Origin: Flavobacterium oreochromis | Lineage (GTDB): Bacteria; Bacteroidota; Bacteroidia; Flavobacteriales; Flavobacteriaceae | Reading direction: 5' to 3' | NCBI RefSeq assembly: GCF_019565455.1 | Contig: NZ_CP067377.1 | Location: 1,990,001-2,054,000 of the forward strand | DNA: 64,000 nucleotides | Shown: piece after piece, positions 1-9,998 of the stretch | How the letters are laid out: each line of letters starts with the position of its first letter | Numbering within the stretch: position 1 is the stretch's first letter | Program-made: the position numbers and the translations under genes | Notes under the pieces: model-generated | What the model saw: only the letters and a program-made list of their open reading frames with translations | What the model was told of the DNA's origin: nothing | The model's database searches: none

Positions 1-693
1 GAGTTAATTATTAATGAATATATGCATGGTTCAACTATTATGATCATTAAAAGAGCGTATCGTTTTTTTCCTATTATTGAACCTATTTTGGTAAAGAATA
101 ATGTGCCAGACGATTTTAAATATCTAGCTGTAATAGAAAGTTCTTTAACAAATGCTACATCTCCTTCTGGAGCAAAAGGTTTTTGGCAATTTATGCCTCA
201 AACAGCTAAAGAAAAGGGAATGGAAATTACAGACGGAATAGATGAACGTTATCATTTGGAAAAAGCAACACAGGCTGCTTGTGAATATTTATTAAAAGCA
301 AAAGAAAAGTTTGGTTCTTGGACTTTAGCAGCAGCTTCTTATAATGGAGGAATGAATGGATTGCAAAAAGCAATTAATCAACAGTTAGTTTCTAATTATT
401 ATGATTTGTTACTTACAGATGAAACATTTAGATATGTATTTAGAATTTTAGCTTTAAAAGAAATTATGAAAAATCCAAAACAATATGGGTTTGAATTGAA
501 AGAAACAGAGTTGTATAAGCCACTAAAAGTAAAAAAAATAGAGGTAGATAGTAGTATTACAGATTTAGCTAAATTTGCTAAAAACCAAGGAGTTAATTAT
601 AAAGAATTGAAGTTGATGAACCCGTGGTTACGTGATGTAAAACTTGATAATCCTAATAAGAAAAAATATATTTTAGATTTACCAGTTAAATAA
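1..693 (+). CDS. Lytic murein transglycosylase, MltD-like (5' end outside window)
   Basis: The reading frame is open to the first base of the window, so the true start lies upstream; the first internal ATG is at 22. The product has a goose-type lysozyme/SLT fold signature: a catalytic Glu in 'AVIESSL', then 'SGAKGFWQFMP' and 'AAASYNGG'. This family cleaves the MurNAc-GlcNAc bond of peptidoglycan with formation of a 1,6-anhydro end, in the periplasm. The last 60 residues ('DSSITDLAKFAKNQGVNYKELKLMNPWL', shortened here: DSSITDLAK to MNPWL) resemble a degenerate LysM-like segment, as in MltD proteins of Bacteroidetes. The signal peptide is not visible because of the truncation. The gene stands alone, with 90 bases before the next gene. 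Confidence 0.85.
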   Translation, partial: ELIINEYMHGSTIMIIKRAYRFFPIIEPILVKNNVPDDFKYLAVIESSLTNATSPSGAKGFWQFMPQTAKEKGMEITDGIDERYHLEKATQAACEYLLKAKEKFGSWTLAAASYNGGMNGLQKAINQQLVSNYYDLLLTDETFRYVFRILALKEIMKNPKQYGFELKETELYKPLKVKKIEVDSSITDLAKFAKNQGVNYKELKLMNPWLRDVKLDNPNKKKYILDLPVK

Positions 694-784
694 GGAAGCA
701 TAGATATTAAAATTATTTTTGATTAATGTTTATTAATAAATAAAATAACGTTACATTTCATGTACAATAAATAAAGTTTCGAAT

Positions 785-1153
785 ATGAATACAGCAACTA
801 TAATTGTTTTGATTATAACAGGATTGTTAGCAGGAATGTTAAGCGGGTTAGTAGGAGTGGGAGGCGGAATTATAATGGTTCCTATGATGGTTTTTATTTT
901 AGGTTTTTCGCAGCATCAAGCGCAAGGAACAAGTTTGGCTGTATTGGTTGTACCTGTTACAGCTTTAGCTGTATTTAATTATTATAAAGAAGGATATATA
1001 AATTGGAAGTATGCCGCAGTAATAGCTCTATTCTTTGTTGTAGGAAGTTATGCAGGAAGTAAGTTAGCTGTTAACTTAGATCAAAAAATGCTGAAAAAAA
1101 TTTTCAGCATTATATTGATAATTATAGGAAGTAAGATGTTTTTAGAAAAATAA
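785..1153 (+). CDS. Short TSUP-family (TauE/SafE) membrane permease
   Basis: A 122-aa integral membrane protein with about four hydrophobic segments and the glycine-rich TSUP signature 'GLVGVGGGIIMVPMM' near residues 20-34. TSUP proteins export or import sulfite, sulfoacetate or other organic anions. Full-length members have two such repeats (about 250 aa); this one has a single repeat, a form that is common in Bacteroidetes and presumably dimerises. The substrate cannot be told from the sequence. The gene converges on the thioredoxin-like gene with three bases between stop codons. Confidence 0.8.
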   Translation: MNTATIIVLIITGLLAGMLSGLVGVGGGIIMVPMMVFILGFSQHQAQGTSLAVLVVPVTALAVFNYYKEGYINWKYAAVIALFFVVGSYAGSKLAVNLDQKMLKKIFSIILIIIGSKMFLEK

Positions 1154-1156
1154 ACC

Positions 1157-1858
1157 CTAGTTAGAATCAGAAATTTGGCTTTCGTTTATTTTTTTTTCGA
1201 CGACAATAGATTTAAGGCCTAGATTAAATGTGTCATAATTCATGGTTAATGCGTTTGAAAAGCTGATATTAGGTTTAGGGTGAGCCCCACCTCTTTTAAT
1301 ATCTACAACATTTAATTTTGCGTCTAAAAAATAAGAAGTTGGAAAGCCTAGTGTATGTTTTAAATGAGCTACTATAGGAGCATCATTTTCATAAGATTCA
1401 TTAGCATAGCACACTTCTATGTTACTGTTGAATTTTCGAGCTATTTCCTTTATGTTTTTTCGTTTATCCCAAAACAATAAAATGAATTTAACATCTTTGG
1501 CGTGTTTTTGTGCTAACTTATTTAGAGCTTGAAACTCTCCTTTACTAGGAACGCACCAAGAAGCATAAGTTAAAATAAAAATAGGTTTTTGGATACTGCT
1601 TAACTGAATTTTTCTCCTTTCAAATGTTTTGAATGTGTAATCTTGAAAACGAGTTCCTTTAAGATGAAAGTTAACTAATGAATCAAATAACATTTTAGAA
1701 GTTTGAATATCATTTCTTTCATAAGCATAATTTACTTTTTGATTATACTTCGCTAAATGAGCTCTCAATGCGTCAGGAAAACTTGTAGTTATTACCTGAT
1801 CTTGGCAAAAACTAAAAAGGGAATATAACGCAACTACTAAGAAATATAACTTTTTCAT
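1157..1858 (-). CDS. Exported thioredoxin-like (TlpA/redoxin-fold) protein with a CxxS centre
   Basis: I chose the ATG at 1858 because it opens directly into a signal peptide ('MKKLYFLVVALYSLFSFCQ'); a longer frame upstream (to 1966) has no exported-protein features. Residues about 80-190 look like a thioredoxin fold: 'IFILTYASWCVPSKGEF' holds the usual Trp-Cys of the active site, and 'GFPTSYFLD' gives the cis-Pro loop. The active site reads WCVPS, so the resolving cysteine is replaced by serine. This should prevent an ordinary disulfide exchange cycle and suggests isomerase-like or non-redox use. Expected location is periplasmic. No partner gene is evident. Confidence 0.7.
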   Translation of the reverse strand: MKKLYFLVVALYSLFSFCQDQVITTSFPDALRAHLAKYNQKVNYAYERNDIQTSKMLFDSLVNFHLKGTRFQDYTFKTFERRKIQLSSIQKPIFILTYASWCVPSKGEFQALNKLAQKHAKDVKFILLFWDKRKNIKEIARKFNSNIEVCYANESYENDAPIVAHLKHTLGFPTSYFLDAKLNVVDIKRGGAHPKPNISFSNALTMNYDTFNLGLKSIVVEKKINESQISDSN

Positions 1859-1953
1859 GTTTATTATTTGCTGCGAAGATAACCTGCTCACTTTTAATGG
1901 AATAAAATATTCGACTAACAGTATTTTTTTTCGATTATCTACCCTAAATATAG

Positions 1954-1986
1954 TAAAAAACCGCACTAGTTAGGTGCGGTTTTTTA
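1954..1986 (-). terminator. Rho-independent terminator after the TPR gene
   Basis: A perfect inverted repeat (AAAAAACCGCAC / GTGCGGTTTTTT) with a 7-base loop. It lies just 3' of the minus-strand TPR gene and upstream of the thioredoxin-like gene. T-runs occur on both strands, so it could act in either direction. Confidence 0.85.
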
Positions 1987-2005
1987 ATTTTAACATATTT
2001 TGTAG

Positions 2006-2520
2006 TTAAATTCTCTTTAATTGATCTTTCATCATTCCTATTTGATCTTTTAACATATTATGCTTGTCTAATTTTTTAGCTTCATTTAAGAGTGTAGTAG
2101 CTTCTATTTTTCTTCTCTTAGATAATGCTATTCCTGCTAAATTTAATTTAGCCAAAGCTAAATCTTGATCCATAGATAAACCTAATGCAATAGCTTTTTT
2201 AAAAATTTTTCTGCTTGATTTAGGTTTGTTTGTGAAACCATTAAACCATTTAAGTAATTGTAATAGCCTTGTTGTTTTTGTATTAAAGCTGTTTCAGGGT
2301 TTTTTATTTTATCTAGCCAGTTCTTAGCTCCTGTAAAATCTTGATTTCTTAACTTTAAAAAGGCGAGCAGGATATATTCGTTACGAAAATATAAAAAGAT
2401 AGGAATTATGGTAAGTAGAAATAAAAATATACCATTACCGATATTATTTTCTGTAAATTGCCAAATTCCTGTTACAAGTAGCAAAGCTGCTAATACTAAT
2501 TTAATATTTCTGTGAAACAT
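2006..2520 (-). CDS. Inner-membrane TPR-like protein (frameshifted near 2200)
   Basis: The ATG at 2520 opens into two hydrophobic segments (residues 5-20 and 28-47), followed by helical repeat sequence. The first frame stops at 2182. Adding one base to the A/T run near 2194-2206 joins it to a second frame ending at 2006, with helix pairs such as 'DLALAKLNLAGIALSKRR' and 'KIEATTLLNEAKKLDK' that look like tetratricopeptide repeats. The joined product is about 171 aa. The break lies in a T6-A5-T5 stretch, so a sequencing indel is the likely cause. Function unknown; small TPR membrane proteins of this sort usually act as scaffolds. It is transcribed divergently from rpmH. Confidence 0.6.
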
Positions 2521-2635
2521 AGTAATTTCTTTTTTTATGTGGTGCAAATATAGAAAAGATATACAAGAAATAAAGTCAACTTTTAAAGTCGTATGATAAA
2601 AGTTACGTATTTTTTGATATTATTTTAAAAAAGGA

Positions 2636-2666
2636 TTTGCAGAAATAAAAAATGATTGTATATTTG
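2636..2666 (+). promoter_or_regulatory. Bacteroidetes-type promoter of rpmH
   Basis: A -33 TTTG (2636-2639) and a -7 TATATTTG (2659-2666) with 19 bases between them match the known Bacteroidetes sigma-A consensus (TTTG / TAnnTTTG). Transcription should start about 7 bases downstream, giving a leader of roughly 55 nt ahead of rpmH. Confidence 0.8.
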
Positions 2667-2728
2667 CACTCGGTTTTGAGAAAACCAAATAACTAGATAA
2701 ATATACAGGATTTTAAAGATAAAAAGCT

Positions 2729-2890
2729 ATGAGTAAGAGAACATTTCAACCATCGAAAAGAAAAAGAAGAAATAAACACGGATTTATGGAAAGAATGGCT
2801 TCTGCAAACGGAAGAAAAGTTCTTGCTCGTCGTCGTGCTAAAGGAAGACATAAATTAACCGTTTCTTCTGAACCAAGACACAAAAAATAA
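2729..2890 (+). CDS. rpmH: 50S ribosomal protein L34
   Basis: A 53-residue, very basic protein starting '[19 protein letters not shown]' and continuing '[18 protein letters not shown]', the L34 signature throughout. It is a structural protein of the large ribosomal subunit near the exit tunnel. It has its own strong promoter and a terminator directly after it, so it forms a single-gene unit here rather than the rnpA-linked operon of many bacteria; this solo arrangement is common in Bacteroidetes. Length and sequence look normal. Confidence 0.98.
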   Translation: MSKRTFQPSKRKRRNKHGFMERMASANGRKVLARRRAKGRHKLTVSSEPRHKK

Positions 2891-2912
2891 TGATTGTTTA
2901 ACAATCTATACA

Positions 2913-2946
2913 AAGGCGTTACTTTTATTGGTAACGCCTTTTTTTA
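2913..2946 (+). terminator. Rho-independent terminator of rpmH
   Basis: AGGCGTTAC / GTAACGCCT stem with an 8-base loop followed by a run of seven T. Confidence 0.93.
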
Positions 2947-3044
2947 AAATTTAAATTCAGAAAGTGCTTTTTTAAATTTTAATTAAGAATAAATATTTTT
3001 ATACAACTAATATTGCTGGTTAACAGCGCAAACAACACACACAA

Positions 3045-5899
3045 ATGCCTAAAGACAATTCTATTAAATCAGTTTTAATTATTGGATCAGGACCTATTAT
3101 TATCGGTCAAGCCTGTGAATTTGATTATTCAGGTTCTCAGTCTGCTCGCTCATTAAGAGAAGAAGGAATTGAAGTGATCTTAATCAATTCTAATCCTGCA
3201 ACTATTATGACAGATCCTTCTATGGCAGATCATATTTATCTTAAGCCATTAACTACAAAATCAATTATTGAAATCCTTAAAGCACATCCACAAATTGATG
3301 CTGTTTTACCTACTATGGGAGGTCAAACGGCATTAAATCTATGTTTAGAAGCGGAAGATAAAGGAATTTGGAAAGATTTTAATGTGAAATTAATAGGAGT
3401 TGATGTAAATGCTATTAATATCACTGAGGATCGTGATCAATTTAAAGAATTATTAAATAAAATAGGCATTCCTCAAGCTCCTGCTAAAACAGCTAATTCT
3501 TTCCTAAAAGGAAAAGAGATTGCACAAGAATTTGGTTTTCCATTAGTAATTCGTCCTTCATTTACATTAGGAGGAACAGGAGCGGCTTTTGTTCATAAAA
3601 AGAAGATTTTGATACCTTATTAACACGTGGTTTAGAAGCTTCTCCCATACATGAGGTATTAATAGATAAAGCCCTTTTAGGCTGGAAAGAATATGAATTA
3701 GAGTTATTACGTGATAAAAACGATAACGTAGTTATTATCTGTACCATTGAAAATATGGACCCTATGGGTATTCACACTGGAGATAGTATCACTGTAGCTC
3801 CTGCCATGACCTTGTCTGATACAACTTTTCAAAAAATGCGTGATATGGCGATGCACATGATGCGTAGTATAGGAAACTTTGCAGGGGGATGTAATGTTCA
3901 ATTTGCAGTTTCTCCAGATGATAAAGAAGATATCGTAGCAATCGAAATCAACCCACGTGTATCGCGTTCTTCTGCATTAGCCTCTAAAGCAACAGGATAT
4001 CCAATTGCTAAAATTGCAACAAAATTAGCGTTAGGTTATACCCTGGATGAATTACAAAACCAAATTACAAAATCGACTTCTGCTTTATTTGAGCCAACAT
4101 TAGATTATGTAATTGTAAAAATACCACGTTGGAATTTTGACAAATTTGAAGGGTCAGATAGAACTTTAGGACTTCAAATGAAATCAGTGGGTGAAGTAAT
4201 GGGTATTGGTCGTTCATTTCAAGAAGCCTTACATAAAGCAACCCAATCTTTAGAAATTAAGCGTAATGGCTTAGGAGCCGATGGTAAAGGATATAAAAAT
4301 TACGAGCAAATTATCGAAAAACTAACGCATGCAAGTTGGGATCGTGTGTTTGTAATTTATGACGCTATTGCGATGGGTATTCCATTATCAAGAATTCACG
4401 AAATTACTAAAATTGACATGTGGTTCTTAAAGGAATATGAAGCATTGTATTTATTAGAAAAAGAAATCTCTAAATATAAATTAGACACCTTACCTAAAGA
4501 TTTATTACTAGAAGCTAAACAAAAAGGTTACGGTGACCGCCAAATTGCACATATGCTAGGCTGTTTAGAAAGTCAGGTGCATGCGTTAAGAGAAGAAATG
4601 AATATTCAGCGTGTATATAAATTAGTAGATACATGCGCTGCTGAATTTAAAGCGCAAACACCTTATTATTATTCTACTTTTGAAGCAGAAATTGAAAAAG
4701 CGGATGGTACACGTTATGTAGCTAATGAAAGCGTGGTTACTGATAAAAAGAAGATTGTTGTTCTTGGTTCTGGTCCTAACCGAATTGGTCAAGGAATTGA
4801 GTTTGACTACTCTTGTGTTCACGGAGTTTTAGCAGCTAAAGAATGTGGTTATGAAACCATAATGATTAACTGTAACCCTGAAACCGTTTCGACTGATTTT
4901 GATACAGCCGACAAATTATACTTCGAACCTGTTTTCTGGGAGCATATTTATGACATCATCCGTCATGAAAAACCTGAAGGTGTAATTGTTCAATTAGGTG
5001 GACAAACAGCGTTGAAGTTAGCTGAAAAATTAAGCAAATACGGAATAAAAATCATTGGAACTTCTTTTGACGCTTTAGATCTAGCTGAAGACAGAGGTCG
5101 TTTCTCTGAGTTGTTAACCGAGTTAAACATTCCATTCCCTAAGTTTGGTGTAGCTGAAAATGCAGAGCAAGCCGTAAAATTAGCAGACGAATTAGATTTT
5201 CCATTATTAGTGCGTCCTTCTTATGTGTTAGGAGGACAAGGAATGAAAATTGTTATAAATAAGCAAGAGCTAGAGGAGCATGTAATTGAAATTTTAAAAC
5301 ATATTCCTAATAATAAATTGTTATTAGACCATTATTTAGATGGTGCTATAGAGGCAGAAGCGGATGCAATTTGTGATGCTGATGGAAATGTGTACATCAT
5401 AGGTATCATGGAACACATTGAGCCTTGTGGAGTACACTCGGGCGATAGTAATGCTACTTTACCTCCATTCAACTTAGGAGAGTTTGTAATGCAACAAATT
5501 AAAGATCACACAGAAAAAATTGCTAAAGCATTGAAAACTGTTGGTCTTATCAATATCCAGTTTGCTATAAAAGATGATACGGTTTACATTATTGAAGCGA
5601 ACCCAAGAGCTTCACGTACGGTACCATTTATAGCAAAAGCATATGGCGAACCTTATGTAAACTTTGCTACTAAAGTAATGTTAGGTGAGAAAAAAGTAAC
5701 TGATTTTGATTTCAATCCACAATTAAATGGATATGCTATCAAACAACCGGTATTCTCATTCAATAAATTCCCAGGTGTAAACAAAGCCCTAGGACCTGAA
5801 ATGAAATCAACTGGTGAAAGCATCTTGTTTATTGATGACTTGAAAGACGATCAATTCTACGAGTTGTATTCTAGAAGAAAAATGTATTTGACTAAATAA
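3045..5899 (+). CDS. carB: Carbamoyl-phosphate synthase large subunit (frameshifted near 3600)
   Basis: CarB makes carbamoyl phosphate from bicarbonate, ammonia (from the CarA glutaminase) and two ATP, for arginine and pyrimidine synthesis in the cytoplasm. The two homologous ATP-grasp halves are both present: '[19 protein letters not shown]' near the N-terminus and '[17 protein letters not shown]' in the second half, plus '[18 protein letters not shown]' and 'EANPRASRT'. The joined length is about 950 aa, as in Bacteroidetes; the C-terminal MGS-like domain of enterobacterial CarB is lacking. The frame breaks at 3598-3602, where five A are seen and six are needed to restore '[13 protein letters not shown]'. 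As the gene is otherwise intact over 950 codons, I take this as a sequencing error. carA is not adjacent. Confidence 0.95.
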
Positions 5900-5919
5900 C
5901 AAATCAATACTTAAAAGCT

Positions 5920-5959
5920 AAACCATGAATTTACTTTAAAGTAAATTCATGGTTTTTTT
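5920..5959 (+). terminator. Rho-independent terminator of carB
   Basis: A long perfect inverted repeat (AACCATGAATTTACTT with its complement) followed by seven T, 20 bases after the carB stop. Confidence 0.92.
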
Positions 5960-5987
5960 ATTACAAAAATTAATTTTAAAACAAACA

Positions 5988-7217
5988 ATGAAAACCAAAA
6001 TCCAAATTTTATTTTTTCTTTTTTTCTTAAACCAAACTTTTTCACAGATAAACTTTGAAAAAGGGTATTTTATAAATAATTTGAATCAAAAAATTGAATG
6101 TTTAATTAAAAATGAAGATTGGGCAAACAGTCCAATACAATTTGAATATAAATTAGATGAAAATTCTGCAGTTCAAATTCAAAATATTAATTATGTAAGT
6201 GAGTTTAGCATATATAATTGGTCAAAATACATTAGAGCTACTGTAAATGTGGATAAATCAAGTACGGATATCAATCACTTAAGCACTCAAAGAACCCCTG
6301 AATTCAAAGAAGAGACAGTCTTTTTGAAAATTTTAGCTGAAGGAAAAGCTAATTTATATTTTTATAAAGACGATATAAGCCAGAAATACTATCTAAAGTT
6401 AGAAAATGAATCTATTGAACCATTGATCTATAAATTGTATGTAGACAAAGATTACACTATATTAGAAAATCTTGGATATAAACAAAAATTACTAAACAGT
6501 TTAAAATGTTCAACAATCAAAAATAGCGATATTGAAAAAACATCTTATGAAAGTAGTAGTTTAGTGAAGATATTTGCGAAATTTAATTCCTGCAATAATG
6601 AAATTAACAATAGAAATTATCTATCTAAGGAGAAAAGAGATGTTTTCAACTTAAATTTAAGAGTACATTGTAATAAAACTTCCCTATCTTCTAGTAATAG
6701 TTTACTAACCAATTCAAATTTAGATTACGGAAATAATCTAAATTTAGGTTTGGGGCTAGAGTTGGAATTCATATTACCCTTTAATAAAAACAAATGGAGT
6801 ATAATATTTGAACCCAACTACTCTAAATATTCTTCTGATCTAAGTAAACCAACCGATTCAAGTTATTACACCCAAGGCATAATTACAAATTCTGTCAATT
6901 ATAGCACTATAGATTTACCTTTTGGAATTCGACATTATTTGTTTTTAAATAAAAAATCTAAACTTTTTATTAATGGAACATATGGTACTAGTTTCAGCAT
7001 AAATTCCTCTTATATTACTAAATTGAACGACACTACAACAAACACTCTAGACGTGAGACCTACACCAAATTATGGAATAGGGATAGGTTATAATTTTAGA
7101 AATAAATTTATTCTTGAACTTAGAAACTATACTAATCAGAATATCATAAGTAACTATATTTTTTGGAGCTCGAATTATAGTAAATTTTCACTAATATTGG
7201 GATATACACTTTTTTAA
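5988..7217 (+). CDS. Exported protein with probable outer-membrane beta-barrel C-terminus
   Basis: I use the ATG at 5988 because it starts a clear signal peptide ('MKTKIQILFFLFFLNQTFS'); an in-frame start at 5949 lies within the carB terminator. The mature part of about 390 aa has an N-terminal region (20-200) of unknown type and, from about residue 225, alternating hydrophobic strands ('LNLGLGLELEFILPF', 'LPFGIRHYLFL', 'PNYGIGIGYNFRNKFILEL', final 'LILGYTLF') ending in an aromatic residue. This is the pattern of an 8-12 strand outer-membrane barrel seen widely in Flavobacteria. Substrate and role are unknown. It stands alone between two hairpins. Confidence 0.6.
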   Translation: MKTKIQILFFLFFLNQTFSQINFEKGYFINNLNQKIECLIKNEDWANSPIQFEYKLDENSAVQIQNINYVSEFSIYNWSKYIRATVNVDKSSTDINHLSTQRTPEFKEETVFLKILAEGKANLYFYKDDISQKYYLKLENESIEPLIYKLYVDKDYTILENLGYKQKLLNSLKCSTIKNSDIEKTSYESSSLVKIFAKFNSCNNEINNRNYLSKEKRDVFNLNLRVHCNKTSLSSSNSLLTNSNLDYGNNLNLGLGLELEFILPFNKNKWSIIFEPNYSKYSSDLSKPTDSSYYTQGIITNSVNYSTIDLPFGIRHYLFLNKKSKLFINGTYGTSFSINSSYITKLNDTTTNTLDVRPTPNYGIGIGYNFRNKFILELRNYTNQNIISNYIFWSSNYSKFSLILGYTLF

Positions 7218-7264
7218 TTATTTAATATCCTCAGGTTATATTCAAACACAAAAACAATTCCAGA

Positions 7265-7318
7265 ATCAAAAAATATAGATCAATAGAGATCTCTATATTC
7301 TAATCTATATTTTTTGAT
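7265..7318. terminator. Large terminator-like inverted repeat
   Basis: A 16-bp perfect inverted repeat (ATCAAAAAATATAGAT / ATCTATATTTTTTGAT) around a 22-base loop, 47 bases after the barrel gene. The T-run lies inside the stem rather than after it, so termination is likely but less sure than at a classic site. Confidence 0.6.
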
Positions 7319-7398
7319 TTATTTTTACAACTTAAAATACAGACAATTGTTAGGGGCTATTTCAGGAATATACAAACACGATAACATCCGTTAAAATT

Positions 7399-9214
7399 AT
7401 GCCAAGGAGAATTTCAGCTAAAATCCAACTTTTTTTTAGAACTATTTTTGCTCGTTTAGAGTATTTCTTTTTAAAGCGAAAGCTATACTTTCTGAACGAA
7501 ATTTTTTATATCTATCTAGTGTAGCGATCGCTATTTCGGTTTCCTTTGCAGTAATTTTTCTTAAAACCTTTGCACATAAAGTGTTTATTTGGGCTAATTT
7601 GCTTAATAAGTATTTAAAATTACCCTATCCTAATAGTATGTTGCCAATTATAGGTTTAATATTAACTGTATTTGTAATTAAACGATTTCTAGGTGGAAGT
7701 ATAGAAAAAGGAAGCGCAAAAATTTTGCACTCTATTGCAAAGAAAGGAGGGATAGTGCCTAGAAAACAAATGTATGCTCAAATAATGACAAGCTCTTTAA
7801 CTGTTGGGATGGGAGGTTCTGCAGGATTAGAAAGCCCCATCGTAATTACTGGAGCGGCATTTGGATCTAATTATGCGCAAAATTATTCCCTTTCTAAGAA
7901 AAACAGAATATTACTCTTGGCTTGTGGTGTAGCAGCTGGTATTGGAGCAGCATTTAATGCTCCTATAGCAGGAGTGCTTTTTACTATCGAAGTTATACTT
8001 GCTGATATATCTATTTCTGCATTTATCCCCATCATGATTTCTGCTGCTACAGGCGCTTTAGTAAGTAAAATAGTTATTAGTGGTGAGGTTATTTTGAGTT
8101 TTCAAAAAGTACAAGCGTTTAATTTTTCAAATACCTTATTCTATATTTTATTAGGGGTATTAGCAGGTTTGGTATCAGTTTATCATGCTCGTACATTTAG
8201 GAAAGTAGAGCATTTTTTTAATCATTTTTCAGAAAGGGTATATGCTAAAGCAATTTTTGGTGCTTTAGTTTTGGCTATTCTAATTTTTTTCTTTCCAACC
8301 TTATTTGGGGAAGGTTATGAAAGTATAAAAATTTTGTCTACTTCACATCCAGAAATCCTTTTAGAAAACACCTTACTAGAAGGTGTTAAAAATGAAAAAT
8401 GGATTCTGATTTTTTTGTCGGAGTTATTGTTTTTGTGAAATCTATAGCAACTGGGATTACATTAGGTAGTGGAGGAAATGGAGGGAATTTTGCACCTTCA
8501 TTATTTGTAGGTTCTTATTTAGGATTTGTTGTAGCCAAAATAATTAATATATTAGGTATCTCACAATTACCCGTAACAAATTTTACTATAGTGGGGATGG
8601 CAGGTATATTAAGTGGATTGTTTCATGCTCCTTTGACCGCTATTTTTCTTATTGGTGAAATAACAGGAGGATATGATTTGATGATTCCTTTAATGATCGT
8701 ATCATCTGTAAGTTTTGCTGTTTCTAAACGTTTTGAAGAACATTCTATGGATGTAAAGATGTTAGCTGATTCTGGAGATGTTTTTACAAGTAATAAAGAT
8801 AAAAATATATTACAAAGTATAGAAGTCGTAAAATTAATAGATACCAATGTGAAAATAATCTTTCCAGAAGACTTATTAGATAAAATTGTAAATATCGTTT
8901 TAGAGAGTAAACAAACTATTTTTCCTGTGTTAAATAATCAACAGGAAGTTGTAGGAGTAATTTATTATGATACAATTAAAAAACTCTTATTTAATTCTTT
9001 TCAAGTTAAGTTTACAAAAGTTCATGAAGTTATGTCAAATAATTTTTTAGTTGCAGATATTAGTGAAGACATTGATGATATAATGAATAAATTTGATACG
9101 ACAGAAATTAAAAGTCTTATTGTTCTCAAAAATAATAAATTTTATGGGATCTTAGATAAAATTAAAATTTTAGAAGATTATAGACTTACTTTTAAAAATT
9201 TACTAATTAATTAG
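7399..9214 (+). CDS. CLC-family chloride channel with CBS domains (two frameshifts)
   Basis: Two single-T deficits (near 7463 and 8410) split this gene; joined, it gives about 605 aa from the ATG at 7399. CLC hallmarks are present: 'GSAGLESP' (GxExP, with the gating Glu), 'GIGAAFNAPIAG' and 'GSGGNGGNFAPSLFVG' (GxFxP). About ten membrane helices are followed by a cytoplasmic tail (last 150 residues) resembling a CBS pair. The segment equivalent to the proton-glutamate region reads 'LFTIEVIL': the position of E. coli ClC E203 is Val, as in channel-type CLCs, so this may be a passive chloride channel rather than a Cl-/H+ exchanger. That last point is inference by alignment from memory. Confidence 0.85.
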
Positions 9215-9223
9215 TCTTTTTTG

Positions 9224-9910
9224 CTAAAAACCTTCAGAAATAATTGAAAGCAATTTCATGTTGATAATCTTTATACTTCTGCTATGATTAATTAAAATGC
9301 CTTCAGATTCAAAAAAGCTAATTACTCTAACTACTGTTTCTTCAGATGTTTCAGAATATTTGGCTATGTCTGACTTTGTCATAGATATTTCAAGTTCTTC
9401 TTCTTCTGATTTGTATTTTTCATTTAGGATAAGTAAAATTAAGGCAATCTTTTCTTTTGCAGATTTATGAGAGAGAGAGGTGATTAGATTGATCCAAACA
9501 TTAAATTCAAAGCTTAAAATTTGAACTAAATTAAATGATAAATTCGGTGATTTTTTGGTTATTTCAATGAATCTATTCCCTTCGTAAACTTCTATTTCAC
9601 TATCTTCTAATAAGATTGCTGTTACTGGGTGTTTTTCATTACTTAATAAAGGTCTAAAACCAAAAAATTCGCCTTCAACAAAAATATATACAATTCTTGT
9701 TTTTCCATCTTGATTTAATTGTTCAATTTTAACTTTTCCTTTTATTAATCGATAAACAGCCTTTGCATCTGTTCCTTCTTCGTACAGAATATTTCCTTTA
9801 GTATGCTTTTCAATTGATTTACAGGATTCTAGTTCTTGTAAGAATTTTGGTTTTACATTTTTTAGAAGTTCATGACTTCTAAAGGTATATCTAGTTATAT
9901 CAAAACTCAT
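9224..9910 (-). CDS. Crp/Fnr-family transcriptional regulator
   Basis: The ATG at 9910 gives a 228-aa protein of the usual family length; a longer frame to 10045 overlaps the divergent gene's promoter. Residues about 20-130 form a cyclic-nucleotide-binding-like beta-roll ('KGNILYEEGTDAKAVYRLIKGKVKI', given here as KGNILYEEG to LIKGKVKI). The C-terminal 60 residues form a winged helix with 'MTKSDIAKYSETSEETVVRV' as the recognition region. No Fnr-type cysteine cluster is seen, so an oxygen-sensing Fe-S cluster is unlikely. It is tail-to-tail with the CLC gene and head-to-head (about 90 bp) with the small exported protein gene, which it may control. Confidence 0.85.
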   Translation of the reverse strand: MSFDITRYTFRSHELLKNVKPKFLQELESCKSIEKHTKGNILYEEGTDAKAVYRLIKGKVKIEQLNQDGKTRIVYIFVEGEFFGFRPLLSNEKHPVTAILLEDSEIEVYEGNRFIEITKKSPNLSFNLVQILSFEFNVWINLITSLSHKSAKEKIALILLILNEKYKSEEEELEISMTKSDIAKYSETSEETVVRVISFFESEGILINHSRSIKIINMKLLSIISEGF

Positions 9911-9966
9911 GAAAAATAGTTCTTTTAAATATTGACGGTGATCAACTTTATTAAAATAAAGGTTGT

Positions 9967-9974
9967 CTAACTTT
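9967..9974 (+). promoter_or_regulatory. Candidate -7 box for the small exported protein gene
   Basis: TAACTTTG matches the TAnnTTTG consensus 25 bases upstream of the ATG at 9999. A weak -33-like TTTA lies about 20 bases before it. It sits in the gap next to a divergent Crp/Fnr gene, a likely site for that regulator. Confidence 0.5.
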
Positions 9975-9998
9975 GAGAAATGTAAAAATATTAATAAA

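Noticed and set aside
1859-1966. N-terminal extension of the thioredoxin-like gene up to 1966
   Set aside because: It runs into the terminator hairpin and lacks exported-protein features; the signal peptide starts at 1858.
3562-3901. Real pseudogenisation of carB
   Set aside because: A single missing A in a run with otherwise intact flanks, among many similar indels, points to a sequence error.
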